DNA of 64,000 bases. Source: Neobacillus sp. PS3-12. Its GTDB lineage: Bacteria; Bacillota; Bacilli; Bacillales; Cytobacillaceae. A model generated the notes under the pieces. It saw only the letters and a list, made by a program, of their open reading frames with translations, made no database searches and had not been told where the DNA came from. Numbering within the stretch: position 1 is the stretch's first letter; every line of letters starts with the position of its first letter. Positions 44,236-53,318 of the stretch are shown in pieces. The stretch is from the NCBI RefSeq assembly GCF_030915385.1, contig NZ_CP133268.1, positions 3,942,001 to 4,006,000 of the forward strand, read 5' to 3'. The position numbers and the translations under genes are program-made.

Positions 44236-44276
44236 CAATATTTTTTTTATTCTTTATATTATGATAACTTTTAATT
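44236..44276 (+). repeat. Shared AT-rich upstream element D
   Basis: CAATATTTTTTTTATTCTTT followed by ATATTATGATAACTTTTA, almost identical to element A. It lies ~50 bp upstream of the second transporter. Confidence 0.6.
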
Positions 44277-44328
44277 ATCAAATTTGATAAGAATTAACTG
44301 TTGAAGAACATAAAAAGGGGGGGTTTTC

Positions 44329-45710
44329 ATGAATAAATCCAGCGGCCTTAATATAGCAAATCGGATGGATCGGTTGCCTTTTTCTTCGATTCACAAAAAG
44401 GTTCTTATTCCTTTATCTATTGCCTATTTTTTTGAGTACGCCGATTTAAATACGTTTTCATATGCATCTCCCGCTTTGGTAAAACAATGGCACTTGCCTT
44501 TAAGTGTTATAGCAACTATCAACTCCATTGCCTTCTTTGGAATGTTTTTAGGGGCCTCAGTTGGCGGTTGGCTTGGCGATAAGATAGGAAGAAAGAAAGC
44601 TATTATTATTTCTCTTCTATTGTTATCTTTTTTTCGGCGGTGAATGCGCTTTCGTGGGATGCCTGGTCACTGGCCATTTCCAGATTTATTACCGGAATGG
44701 CGACCTCGTCATTAATTGTTAATGCAAACACGTATATTATCGAATTCTTTCCGAAAGCAACTCGCGGTAAGTTTCAAGGGCTGGCAATCGCTATTGGTAC
44801 AACGGGTATTCCAGTTACAGGCTGGGTTTCCAGATATTTGATCCCTCTTGGAGATTGGGGTTGGAGACTCGTATTTGTTTGGGGAGCATTAGGAATTTTC
44901 GCCATATTTAGTATAGCAAAATTGTTTGAGTTACCGCGATGGTATGAAATGAAAGGGCAGGCAAATAAGGCAAAAGAAGTAATGGAAAAACTTGAAAAAG
45001 TCGCCGCAAGTGAAAAGGGGCCTTTAGCTAAGCCTGCGCTTGAGGTATCCAATCATACCGTAACAAAAGGGAAAATGTCTGATGTTTTTAAGGGAATTTA
45101 CCTTAAACGTACAATCATTCTTATTAGTGTATGGGTCTTTCAAACAATCGCATTTTACGGATTTGGTTCCTGGGTTCCAACATTGCTGGTAAAACAGGGG
45201 ATAGGACTTACTGATTCCTTGGTTTACAGTACACTAATTACTCTGGGTGCTCCAATAGGATCGTTAGCCGGTGCACTTATTTCTGATCGCTTTGAGAGAA
45301 AAACAAATATCATTTTCACCTGTTTCTTCATTGCAATTGCGGTATTTTTATTCGGGGCAACACTAAGTCCTGTACTAATTGTTGTATTTGGTTTCTTCAT
45401 AAATTTTATCGAAAGAACTTTCTCTTCCAATCTTTACACGTATACATCAGAACTTTATGGAACGGACGTACGTTCTTTTGGCCAGGGGATAACATACGGC
45501 ATTGGTAGATTTTCTAATGTTTTGGGACCATTTGTTATTAGTTTTGTTTACACGGGTTTTGGATATTTACATGTATTTATTTTGATTTCACTTGTTTGGG
45601 TTGCATCAGGATTAGCCGTATTCTTTGGACCTCGAACCTCTAAAAGGAGCTTGGAGGAAATCAATGGAATGAAGTCAGATAATCCCTATTCGGCAGCACA
45701 AAATCTCTAA
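44329..45710 (+). pseudogene. Second MFS tricarboxylate transporter, frameshifted
   Basis: The gene is a paralogue of the transporter at 36560, following AAGGGGGGG. The first frame (44329-44643) ends LLLLSFFRR; the second (from 44640) resumes NALSWDAWSLAISRF. The expected joint is LLLSFFSAVNALSWD, which needs eight T residues where seven are present (44628-44634). One inserted T would restore a ~460-residue protein. The sequence is otherwise intact, including SDRFERK and the C-terminal SKRSLEEINGMKS. A homopolymer error or a recent inactivation of the duplicate are both possible. Confidence 0.88.
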
Positions 45711-45844
45711 TACTTACAAAACAGTAGACTTGCTGGTCAGATTCAGTTCTTCGTTTGAGTAGTTAGAGATGAATTAGTCGAACTTAAACATAATATTTTT
45801 TTAAAATTATAGTTTTTCAAAAGAAAGACAATGGAGGTTAAAGT

Positions 45845-47026
45845 ATGTTTGATTATGGTCAATTACACAAGATTCCAACTGTTATTATGAGAGGGGGGAC
45901 AAGTAAGGGACTCATCCTAAGAAGATCCGACCTCCCTGCAGATGAAGTATTAAGGGATGGGGTCATCTTAAGGATTTATGGCAGTCCTGACAACAGCCAA
46001 ATTGATGGTTTGGGTGGCGGAACCTCAACAACTAGTAAATTAGCAATTGTTGGTCCATCCTCCCATCCTGATGCAAATATTGATTATACTTTTGGTCAGG
46101 TGAGCCTGGATCGCCAAGTGGTTGACTATAATGTTACCTGTGGAAATTTTGTGACTGCAGTAGGCTTGTATGCTATCGAAGAAGGTTATGTTCCATTAAC
46201 TGAACCCATTACTTCCGTTAAAATATACAACACAAATACAAAAAAACTCATTGTTGCAGAAATACCTGTAAAAAATGGCCAAATTCAATATGAGGGGGGA
46301 TTTTCTATTGCCGGCGTTCCTGGTTTATCGTCCAGAATCATGCTTAACTTTTTAGATGCGGGAGGAACCTTTACAGGAAAAACACTCCCTACCAATAGCC
46401 CAACAGATATCATCAAGTTAGACAATGGCAAGGAATATGAGGTAAGTATTGTTGATTGTGTTAATACACTTGTGTTCGTGCGGGCAGAAGATGTTGGACA
46501 AACAGGAGCCGAGCTTCCCAATGAAGTAAACGGAAATACTGAATTACTTAATACCCTAGAGCAAATTCGTGTTAAAGTCGGGATTAAGATCGGCCTCATT
46601 CAAGAAGGTGAAAATGTCACTCCTTCAACCCATGCATTGCCGAAAATCGCCATGGTTTCGAAGCCAAAAGAGTATACAACAGTCAATCAACAGCTTGTAA
46701 AACAAGAAGATGTCGATGTTCTTTCGCGCTATATTACGATGGGATCTCTTCATAGGGCACATGCTGTGAGCGGAGCGATGGCTCTTGCGGCAGCAGCCAA
46801 AATTAATGGAACGATCCCAAATCATATTGTTTCAAATACCCACGCTGGTATTAATGTGGGACATCCATCGGGAACGTTATATGCTGATGCAACCGTAGAG
46901 AAAATCGGAGAAGAGTGGTTGGTGGCACAGGCAGGAAATGGCCGGACTGCAAGGAGATTAATGGAAGGCTACGCATATGTACCTGCCTCCATTTTCGTTG
47001 GCAAAAAGGACACGATGATGGCTTGA
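45845..47026 (+). CDS. prpF: PrpF-like methylaconitate/aconitate isomerase
   Basis: The protein has 393 residues; its ATG follows ATGGAGG. PrpF proteins (diaminopimelate epimerase fold) isomerise 2-methylaconitate, and relatives interconvert trans- and cis-aconitate. Family features are IPTVIMRGGTSKGLILRRSDLP at the start, GGGTSTTSKLAIV, and the C-terminal GRTARRLMEGYAYVP. There are no AcnD/PrpB/PrpC genes beside it, but it neighbours tricarballylate dehydrogenase genes. An aconitate isomerase role in tricarboxylate use is more likely than a role in methylcitrate metabolism. A terminator follows. Confidence 0.88.
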   Translation: MFDYGQLHKIPTVIMRGGTSKGLILRRSDLPADEVLRDGVILRIYGSPDNSQIDGLGGGTSTTSKLAIVGPSSHPDANIDYTFGQVSLDRQVVDYNVTCGNFVTAVGLYAIEEGYVPLTEPITSVKIYNTNTKKLIVAEIPVKNGQIQYEGGFSIAGVPGLSSRIMLNFLDAGGTFTGKTLPTNSPTDIIKLDNGKEYEVSIVDCVNTLVFVRAEDVGQTGAELPNEVNGNTELLNTLEQIRVKVGIKIGLIQEGENVTPSTHALPKIAMVSKPKEYTTVNQQLVKQEDVDVLSRYITMGSLHRAHAVSGAMALAAAAKINGTIPNHIVSNTHAGINVGHPSGTLYADATVEKIGEEWLVAQAGNGRTARRLMEGYAYVPASIFVGKKDTMMA

Positions 47027-47064
47027 GCAGTTTTCATATTTCTAGTTCTCGATTTATTGGATTT

Positions 47065-47097
47065 AAGAAAAGGAGTATTACTTCTTTTCTTTTTTTG
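47065..47097 (+). terminator. Terminator after prpF
   Basis: AAGAAAAGGAGT-ATT-ACTTCTTTTCTT, with one mismatch, runs into T7. Confidence 0.75.
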
Positions 47098-47184
47098 ACA
47101 AGTAAAATTCGTAATCTCTATTTCTCTTGTAATTGCTTAACCAATTAGTTAGCTAAAAGGTTAATTTGAAAGGAGTTTTAAAAT

Positions 47185-48576
47185 ATGGAGACTGATGTTT
47201 TAGTAGTCGGCGGAGGGAACGCTGCTCTCTCTGCTGCACTGTCAGCCCGCGACCAAGGGGCAAAGGTGCTGGTCATTGAACGGGCTCCTAAATTTTATCG
47301 AGGCGGAAATAGCCGACTAACCCGGGATTATAGGGTGATGAATACACGTGAGAACAAGTATATGACAGGCACGTATCCTGAGGAAGAATTCATGGAGGAT
47401 TTAAGGCGTGTTGCAGGAGGGGAAATAAATGAATCCATTGCAAGATTAGTTGTGCGTAAATCCGAAGAACTTCCGGACTGGCTTAACAAGCAGGGGATTC
47501 AATGGCAGCCCGCACTGTCTGGAACCCTTCATTTAGGAAGAACGAATATCTTTCAACTTGGCGGCGGCAAGGCGGTGATGAATTCCTACTATCAAACGGC
47601 TAAGGAAAAAGGGGTAGAAGTCTGGTACGATTCAATGCTTGAAGATATAGAAATGAATGGTACTGAGTTCAAGGCTGCAAAAGTTCGCAGGAACAACAGA
47701 ATCGAGACCATCAATGCAAAAGCTATCATATTTGCTTCAGGTGGTTTTGAAGCAAATATAGAATGGCACAAACGTTACTGGGGAGAGGCTGCTGAGAATT
47801 TTATCATTCGTGGTACCCCATATAATCAAGGGAATGTTCTTGAAATGCTTCTTAATAAAGGGGCTGCCCAGGTCGGAGAACCAGATGCGTTTCACGCAGT
47901 CGCAGTTGATGGCAGGGCTCCAAAGTTTGACGGAGGAATTGTTACCCGTCTTGACAGTGTTCCATTTGGGATTGTCGTAAATAAAAAGGGTGAGCGGTTC
48001 TATGACGAGGGAGAAGATTTCTGGCCAAAACGATATGCTATTTGGGGTGGACTCATTGCCCGGCAGCCCGATCAAGTTGCATACTCAATTATTGACAGTA
48101 AGGCACTTGGAAAATTCATGCCTTCGGTTTTCAAACCAATTTCTGCAGGGTCAATCGAGGAATTGGCTGAAAAACTTGGTCTTAATCCTAAAGTGGTGGC
48201 TAAGACCGTTAATGACTTTAACAAGGCCGTTCGCCCAGGAACATTTAATCCAGCTGAATTAGACAACTGTAAAACAGAAGGATTAGGACCTGTGAAAAGT
48301 CATTGGGCGGTACGGATTGATGAGCCTCCATTTTATGCATATCCACTGAGGACTGGCATTACATTTACCTACCTCGCAGTCGAAGTTAACGAACAGGCAA
48401 GGATCAAGTGGAAGGATGGACGCCTATGTGGCAATATGTTTGCAGCAGGAGAAATGGCAGCAGGTAATGTACTGCGCCGTGGATATTTGGCTGGTTTTGG
48501 TCTCACTATGGGTGCAGTTTTAGGAAGAATTGCAGGGGAGGAAGCAGCAAATGCAATCAAAAGAGTTACTAGATGA
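47185..48576 (+). CDS. tcuA: FAD-dependent tricarballylate dehydrogenase-like protein
   Basis: The protein has 463 residues; its ATG follows AAAGGAG. The N-terminal FAD-binding motif is DVLVVGGGNAALSAALSARD, with VIERAPKFYRGGNSRLTRDYR after it. Later parts match fumarate-reductase/KsdD-like flavoproteins (IIFASGGFEAN, LAVEVNEQARI, GEMAAGNVLRRGYLAGFGLT). TcuA of Salmonella oxidises tricarballylate to cis-aconitate. The following gene encodes the TcuB partner and overlaps it by 26 bp, which supports the assignment. Close relatives act on other dicarboxylates, so the substrate is inferred from context. Confidence 0.88.
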   Translation: METDVLVVGGGNAALSAALSARDQGAKVLVIERAPKFYRGGNSRLTRDYRVMNTRENKYMTGTYPEEEFMEDLRRVAGGEINESIARLVVRKSEELPDWLNKQGIQWQPALSGTLHLGRTNIFQLGGGKAVMNSYYQTAKEKGVEVWYDSMLEDIEMNGTEFKAAKVRRNNRIETINAKAIIFASGGFEANIEWHKRYWGEAAENFIIRGTPYNQGNVLEMLLNKGAAQVGEPDAFHAVAVDGRAPKFDGGIVTRLDSVPFGIVVNKKGERFYDEGEDFWPKRYAIWGGLIARQPDQVAYSIIDSKALGKFMPSVFKPISAGSIEELAEKLGLNPKVVAKTVNDFNKAVRPGTFNPAELDNCKTEGLGPVKSHWAVRIDEPPFYAYPLRTGITFTYLAVEVNEQARIKWKDGRLCGNMFAAGEMAAGNVLRRGYLAGFGLTMGAVLGRIAGEEAANAIKRVTR

Positions 48577-49708
48577 TGGAAAACGTCAAATGAAATTGTG
48601 CAACGCCTGCCGTTACTGTGAAGGATACTGTGCCGTATGGCAATCGATTGAGTGGCGATTAGATTTTACTGATAATGACATGACTTATTTAGCCAATCTG
48701 TGCCATGATTGCAGGGACTGCTATTATGCATGTCCATTTACCACACCGCACGAGTTTGGCATTAATCCGCCAAAATTGTTTGCTCAATTGCGTGAAGAAA
48801 CGTATCAAAAGTATGCAAGTCCGAGATTATTCGCTAAGGCACTTGGAGAAAAGCCTAGCGGCTTCTGGATCACATTTTTCTTTGGAATCATTTTAATGTT
48901 AGCGTTAATTTTGGGAACCACGGGAGCTTCTGGACTTTTGAAAGCACATGTAGGAACCGGGTCATTTTATGAGTCTCTTTCTGAGGTTGTAATGATTGTT
49001 GTTTTCTTGGCATTAGGAATTTGGATGGTGGGCGGCTGGATTGTCGGAATGAGCAGATTCTGGCAAGATATTAAGTCACCAAAATCAGAGAAGGTTATCG
49101 GTAAAGATTTTGTTACTGGTACAAAATATGCGTTAAGTCTGCGTTACCTTGGCGGAGAAGGATCCGGTTGCACTTATCCAACAGACGAGCCTTCTACTAC
49201 TCGCCGTAAATTTCACCATTTTGTATCTTATGGATTCATGCTTGATTTAGCTTCAACAGCATTAGGAGCATTCTATGCACACGTATTACACATTCCAGCT
49301 CCATATCCTGTGTATCATCCAGTTGTAATTCTAGGGATCCTGGGCGGACTTGGAATCATAATTGGGGTTGTTGGACTTTTAGTTCTTAAAACAAAAAGTG
49401 ACCCTGAAGTCCATGATGAAGGTGCCAAAAAGTCAGGAACTTCTTTTGCAGTTGTATTATTAACAGTTGCCGTGACAGGGATGATCTTATTACTAGCTCG
49501 TGAAACTGCGGCAATGGGTATTTTTTTGGCAATCCACCTAGGAAGTGTGGCGGCTCTATTCTTCACAGCTCCATATACCAAGTTTGCCCACTTCGTTTAT
49601 CGTTATTTAGCTCTTATCCGTTATGCACAAGAAAAAAGAATAGCAATGGGGGCAATTGAAAAAGTGAAAACACAAAAACAACCTATTGAGCAAGTGCAAC
49701 ATTTATGA
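48551..49708 (+). CDS. tcuB: Tricarballylate utilisation protein B (Fe-S membrane protein)
   Basis: The protein has 385 residues from ATG 48551, after GGGGAGG within the end of tcuA. TcuB re-oxidises FADH2 of TcuA and passes electrons to the membrane. Two ferredoxin-type clusters are visible: CNACRYCEGYC (C17, C20, C23, C27) and CHDCRDCYYACP. Several hydrophobic helices follow (FFFGIILMLALILG, VVMIVVFLALGIWMVGGWI, ILGILGGLGIIIGVVGLL). The CitB/TcuB family length is normal. A bidirectional terminator closes the operon. Confidence 0.92.
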   Translation: MQSKELLDDGKRQMKLCNACRYCEGYCAVWQSIEWRLDFTDNDMTYLANLCHDCRDCYYACPFTTPHEFGINPPKLFAQLREETYQKYASPRLFAKALGEKPSGFWITFFFGIILMLALILGTTGASGLLKAHVGTGSFYESLSEVVMIVVFLALGIWMVGGWIVGMSRFWQDIKSPKSEKVIGKDFVTGTKYALSLRYLGGEGSGCTYPTDEPSTTRRKFHHFVSYGFMLDLASTALGAFYAHVLHIPAPYPVYHPVVILGILGGLGIIIGVVGLLVLKTKSDPEVHDEGAKKSGTSFAVVLLTVAVTGMILLLARETAAMGIFLAIHLGSVAALFFTAPYTKFAHFVYRYLALIRYAQEKRIAMGAIEKVKTQKQPIEQVQHL

Positions 49709-49754
49709 GAAGCAATGATAACAAGTTTAAGATATTAAGATGATGTATAAATAA

Positions 49755-49790
49755 TAAAAAAGAACAACGACATTTTCGCTGTTCTTTTTT
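49755..49790. terminator. Bidirectional terminator after tcuB
   Basis: AAAAAAGAACA pairs with TGTTCTTTTTT. It also serves the decayed minus-strand PTS gene. Confidence 0.85.
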
Positions 49791-49840
49791 AAATAAATAG
49801 TTACAAATAAATTAAAGTATTTTGCTCTTTCCGTCTAACT

Positions 49841-50518
49841 CTATGCAGCTTTTTCATTTTCAATATCGTTTTCTTTTTTCATAGGTTTCAAGAATCCAAC
49901 AATAAGTGCAGTGACAATGGAACCAATCAAAATTGCCAAAGCATAAAGGAATGGATTGCCGATGACGATTGGTATGACAAAGACTCCACCGTGCGAGGCA
50001 GGTAAGCCAATTTTAAATAACATGGTTTAGGCACCTGCGAATGGAATTGCACCCTCAGTTATAACCCCATGATATAGCTTGTTTTGCCTGCTTCCCGTTC
50101 TTGGACTGTAAATTTGTTACGGAATAATGTAGTCGAAAGGGCAAGACCTAATGGTGCAACCATCCCACCCGCCATTATTGCAGCATGGGGTGCAAATTTT
50201 CCTGCATTAATCATCGCTATCCCAAATGTGAGTGCAGCTTTATTAACAGGGCCACCCATATCAATTGACATCATCCCACCAAGAATTAATCCTAATAGCA
50301 ATAGATTTGTTGTCCCTAATCCTTATCCTTTTAACCAACCTGTTAATCCATCATTAAGAGCCTTTACAGGATTAATAATGATATACATCATGATAAGGCT
50401 TGTCAGTAATACACCAAGTAAAGGGTATAATAAAACTGGCTTAATTCCATCTAAGGATTGCGGTAGGCGACTAAGTACTTTCTTTAAACTAACGACAAAT
50501 TTACTCAACAAACCCTAG
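49841..50518 (-). pseudogene. Decayed fructose-type PTS EIIC tail
   Basis: Three broken minus-strand frames line up with the C-terminal half of the FruA permease at 61074-62964: SLDGIKPVLLYPLLGVLLTSL, then MMSIDMGGPVNKAALTFG...EREAGKTSYIMG, then ITEGAIPFAGA and ASHGGVFVIPIV. A stop interrupts the first joint, and about 25 residues (the DPFRVIPANM...ITGALTM equivalent) are deleted near 50023-50040. The EIIA, EIIB and N-terminal EIIC parts are gone. It is an old paralogue of a fructose PTS permease. Confidence 0.88.
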
Positions 50519-50814
50519 AAAAATGTCGAGTTTTATCGAAAAGAAATTCTTTACTGAATCCGTTTTCAATGTATAGAATCGGATTTACCTACTAAATATT
50601 ATGAAAATTTATTCTTTTTAGGTAATTATTGAATTTCGGAAAGATTCAATTATTAGTAGGGAAAAAGTAAAAAAATGAGAAAACTTCCTTAAGACACACT
50701 AATGTAATTTTTGTGGAGGCAGTCAAAATGGTGAAATTATTTACCACTCAATAAAAATTACTTTTTAGTGAAAACAATTTATAAAACTAACTAACAGAAA
50801 GGGGAATCATACAA
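50519..50814. other. Spacer, no gene seen
   Basis: This AT-rich stretch lies between the PTS remnant and the zinc-ribbon gene. I see no clear structure in it. Confidence 0.5.
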
Positions 50815-50934
50815 ATGGATAATTGTATTTATTGTGGAAATGAATTATCAAAAATGGAGAGAAACAGAAGCGAATGTTGGGATTGCAGAGATAAGACAAT
50901 CGAATCATATGAGGAAGACAATGTAACCGAATAG
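50815..50934 (+). CDS. 39-residue zinc-ribbon protein
   Basis: The ATG follows GAAAGGGGAATCATACAA. The sequence has two CxxC pairs, CIYC near the start and CWDC at ~21-24, separated by GNELSKMERNRSE. That spacing fits a treble-clef or zinc-ribbon knuckle. The acidic tail ends the protein. It stands alone, and its function is unknown. Confidence 0.6.
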   Translation: MDNCIYCGNELSKMERNRSECWDCRDKTIESYEEDNVTE

Positions 50935-51314
50935 TTTAAACCAACTGTAATCCTAGTTGGCAACCTATTTATCGTAAAATATAATAAATACATTTAGTAT
51001 TTCCAAAGATATGGAAAGGCACCAAGGTCAGTAAATAGATTTGGTTGTAATAAAGGGATGAAGATGGAAAAATTTTTTTATAAAACGATGGGACGTTTTT
51101 TGTCCTTTAAGGATAAAAAATGTCCCGATAAACGAGGATTCATTCTGTTTTTTCCATTCATACCCCAAAAGACTCCAATATGATGGTTATTACACCGAAA
51201 ATTAAAGGGTAAAAAGGATCTCTTTTTACGCAATTGTTTTTTTGAATTGAACTGAAATAGTTAATTATTCAAATTTTTAAATAAATTTATTCCAAAATTC
51301 AAGGGGGATTTATT
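50935..51314. other. Spacer with palindromic repeat upstream of gapN
   Basis: The only clear structure is the 37-bp palindrome at 51090-51126. The gapN promoter must lie after it. Confidence 0.5.
51090..51126. repeat. 37-bp palindromic repeat element
   Basis: GGGACGTTTTTTGTCC-TTTAA-GGATAAAAAATGTCCC: 16-base arms with two mismatches. It has the same size and end sequence as the element at 53079. Confidence 0.7.
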
Positions 51315-52769
51315 ATGACGACAAACGTATTATCCTTAACAGCTTATCCTTTTTATATAAATGGGGAATGGAGAGTAAGTAAGTCTGGTGAAACAATTAA
51401 AATCACTTCGCCATATCTTTATGAAGTGATTGGAGAAGTACAAGCCATAACAACGGAAGAGGTTGATGAGGCAATTTATCATGCCCATAATGCACAAAAA
51501 AGTTGGGCAGAAGCTTCACTTCAGGAACGGGCGAAGTTTTTGTATCAATGGGCAGATGAATTAGAAAACATGCAGGATGAAATTGCTGAAATTATTATGA
51601 AAGAAGTAGGAAAAAGCTACAAGGATGCAAAGAGTGAAGTCGTTCGTACAGCAACTTTTATTCGATACACGGTAGAAGAAGCATTGCATATGAATGGTGA
51701 AAGTTTGAAAGGAGACAGCTTTCCAGGCGGTTCAAAGTCAAAGATTGCGATTGTTGATCGTGTTCCGCTAGGTGTAGTCCTGGCCATCCCTCCGTTTAAC
51801 TATCCTGTTAATTTAGCTGCAGCTAAACTGGCACCGGCTCTTATTTCAGGAAATGCAGTCATCTTTAAACCTGCCACACAAGGAGCAATTAGTGGTATTA
51901 AAATGATTGAGGCTCTTCATAAGACAAATCTTCCAAAAGGACTGGTTAATATCGTAACAGGCCGTGGTTCCGTTATTGGTGATTACTTGGTTGAGCATGA
52001 AGGAATTAATATGATTTCCTTTACTGGCGGTACAAATACTGGAACTCGCTTAGCGAAAAAAGCAGCCATGATCCCACTGGTCCTGGAGCTTGGCGGGAAA
52101 GACCCCGGGATAGTACGTGAAGATGCTGACTTAAACGAAGCGGCCAAACATATTATCAGCGGTGCATTTTCCTATTCCGGTCAGCGCTGCACAGCGATTA
52201 AACGTGTATTAGTTCATAACAGCGTGGCAGACGAGCTTGCTTCTATTTTAAAAGAGGAAATTGATAAATTGGCGGTCGGCTCTCCGGAAGAGGGAAGCAC
52301 GGTCGTTCCGTTAATTGATGAACAATCTGCTGACTTTGTACAAGGGTTAATTGAGGATGCCATCGATAAGGGGGCAACCCTTTTAACAGGAAATAAGCGT
52401 GAACGTAATTTAATTTATCCTACTCTTCTCGATCATGTGACAGAAGATATGCGCGTAGCCTGGGAAGAACCATTCGGGCCAGTTCTGCCAATTATCCGTG
52501 TATCATCTGATGAAGAAGCGATCAATATTGCGAATGAATCTGAATTTGGCTTACAGGCAAGCGTCTTTACGAAAGACATTAACAAAGCATTTGCGATTGC
52601 GAATAAAATGGAAACAGGCTCTGTTCAAATTAATGGCCGTACGGAACGCGGTCCTGATCATTTCCCATTTATTGGAGTAAAGGGATCCGGTATGGGAGCA
52701 CAAGGAATCCGTAAGAGCATTGAATCAATGACACGTGAAAAAGTCACTGTATTAAATCTTGCTGAGTAA
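51315..52769 (+). CDS. gapN: NADP-dependent glyceraldehyde-3-phosphate dehydrogenase
   Basis: The protein has 484 residues; its ATG follows AAGGGGGATTT. It is a non-phosphorylating aldehyde dehydrogenase superfamily enzyme that oxidises glyceraldehyde-3-phosphate directly to 3-phosphoglycerate and makes NADPH. Visible motifs are IPPFNYPVNLAAAKLAPALISGNAVIFKPA, FTGGTNTG, LELGGKDP (catalytic Glu, ~258) and SGQRCTAIKRVLV (catalytic Cys, ~291). The RCTA.KR signature distinguishes GapN from general aldehyde dehydrogenases. It is monocistronic with a terminator. Confidence 0.93.
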   Translation: MTTNVLSLTAYPFYINGEWRVSKSGETIKITSPYLYEVIGEVQAITTEEVDEAIYHAHNAQKSWAEASLQERAKFLYQWADELENMQDEIAEIIMKEVGKSYKDAKSEVVRTATFIRYTVEEALHMNGESLKGDSFPGGSKSKIAIVDRVPLGVVLAIPPFNYPVNLAAAKLAPALISGNAVIFKPATQGAISGIKMIEALHKTNLPKGLVNIVTGRGSVIGDYLVEHEGINMISFTGGTNTGTRLAKKAAMIPLVLELGGKDPGIVREDADLNEAAKHIISGAFSYSGQRCTAIKRVLVHNSVADELASILKEEIDKLAVGSPEEGSTVVPLIDEQSADFVQGLIEDAIDKGATLLTGNKRERNLIYPTLLDHVTEDMRVAWEEPFGPVLPIIRVSSDEEAINIANESEFGLQASVFTKDINKAFAIANKMETGSVQINGRTERGPDHFPFIGVKGSGMGAQGIRKSIESMTREKVTVLNLAE

Positions 52770-52803
52770 TCTAAATTTGTAAAATTGTAACTTGAATTCC
52801 TAA

Positions 52804-52836
52804 TAAGGGGGCCTTGTTGGCCCTTCTTTGTTTTTT
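52804..52836 (+). terminator. Terminator of gapN
   Basis: AAGGGGGCC-TTGTT-GGCCCTTC is followed by TTTGTTTTTT. Confidence 0.8.
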
Positions 52837-53318
52837 CTTTTGAAGCTTTAAAAGATATTAGCATTGCATTGGGTGCCAGCAATTCTAGACGTCATTTCCG
52901 ATAGTAGAACAATCATTATTTTTTTCGATAAAAGCAATAACGGTATATCTTCAGTTACAATTGATAATCTGAATGCCTAAGTATTTTTTATATATAAGAA
53001 GGAATATTTAGAAATTTGAAAAATGAATTTAGCTTTGCTAAAATAAAAAAGTATTGAAATGATTTTTTCTGCACAGGCGGGACATTATTTGTCACTTAAG
53101 GACAAATAATGTCCCTTGATAATTTTTGCGAAATGAACAGAATATCAATTCTCTTTATAAAAATTACTAGTCATCAATAGATTGAGAAGGAAGCATAGCT
53201 GGAAATAAAGATAAAACTTGATCATTTTATAGTTCAGACGACAGGATTTGAATACCAAACCAATAATGTCTTAATTGAAACTCATTAATTTTTCAGAAAT
53301 CAGGAGAATGGAGGCTAT
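52837..53318. other. Spacer with palindromic repeat upstream of the sensor kinase
   Basis: The spacer holds the perfect 37-bp palindrome at 53079 and its conserved flank (TTTAGCTTTGCTAAAATAAA). No gene is seen. Confidence 0.55.
53079..53115. repeat. 37-bp perfect palindromic repeat element
   Basis: GGGACATTATTTGTC-ACTTAAG-GACAAATAATGTCCC has 15-base arms with no mismatch. The upstream ~50 bp match those of the degenerate copy at 32588, so the repeat unit is larger than the palindrome. Confidence 0.75.
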
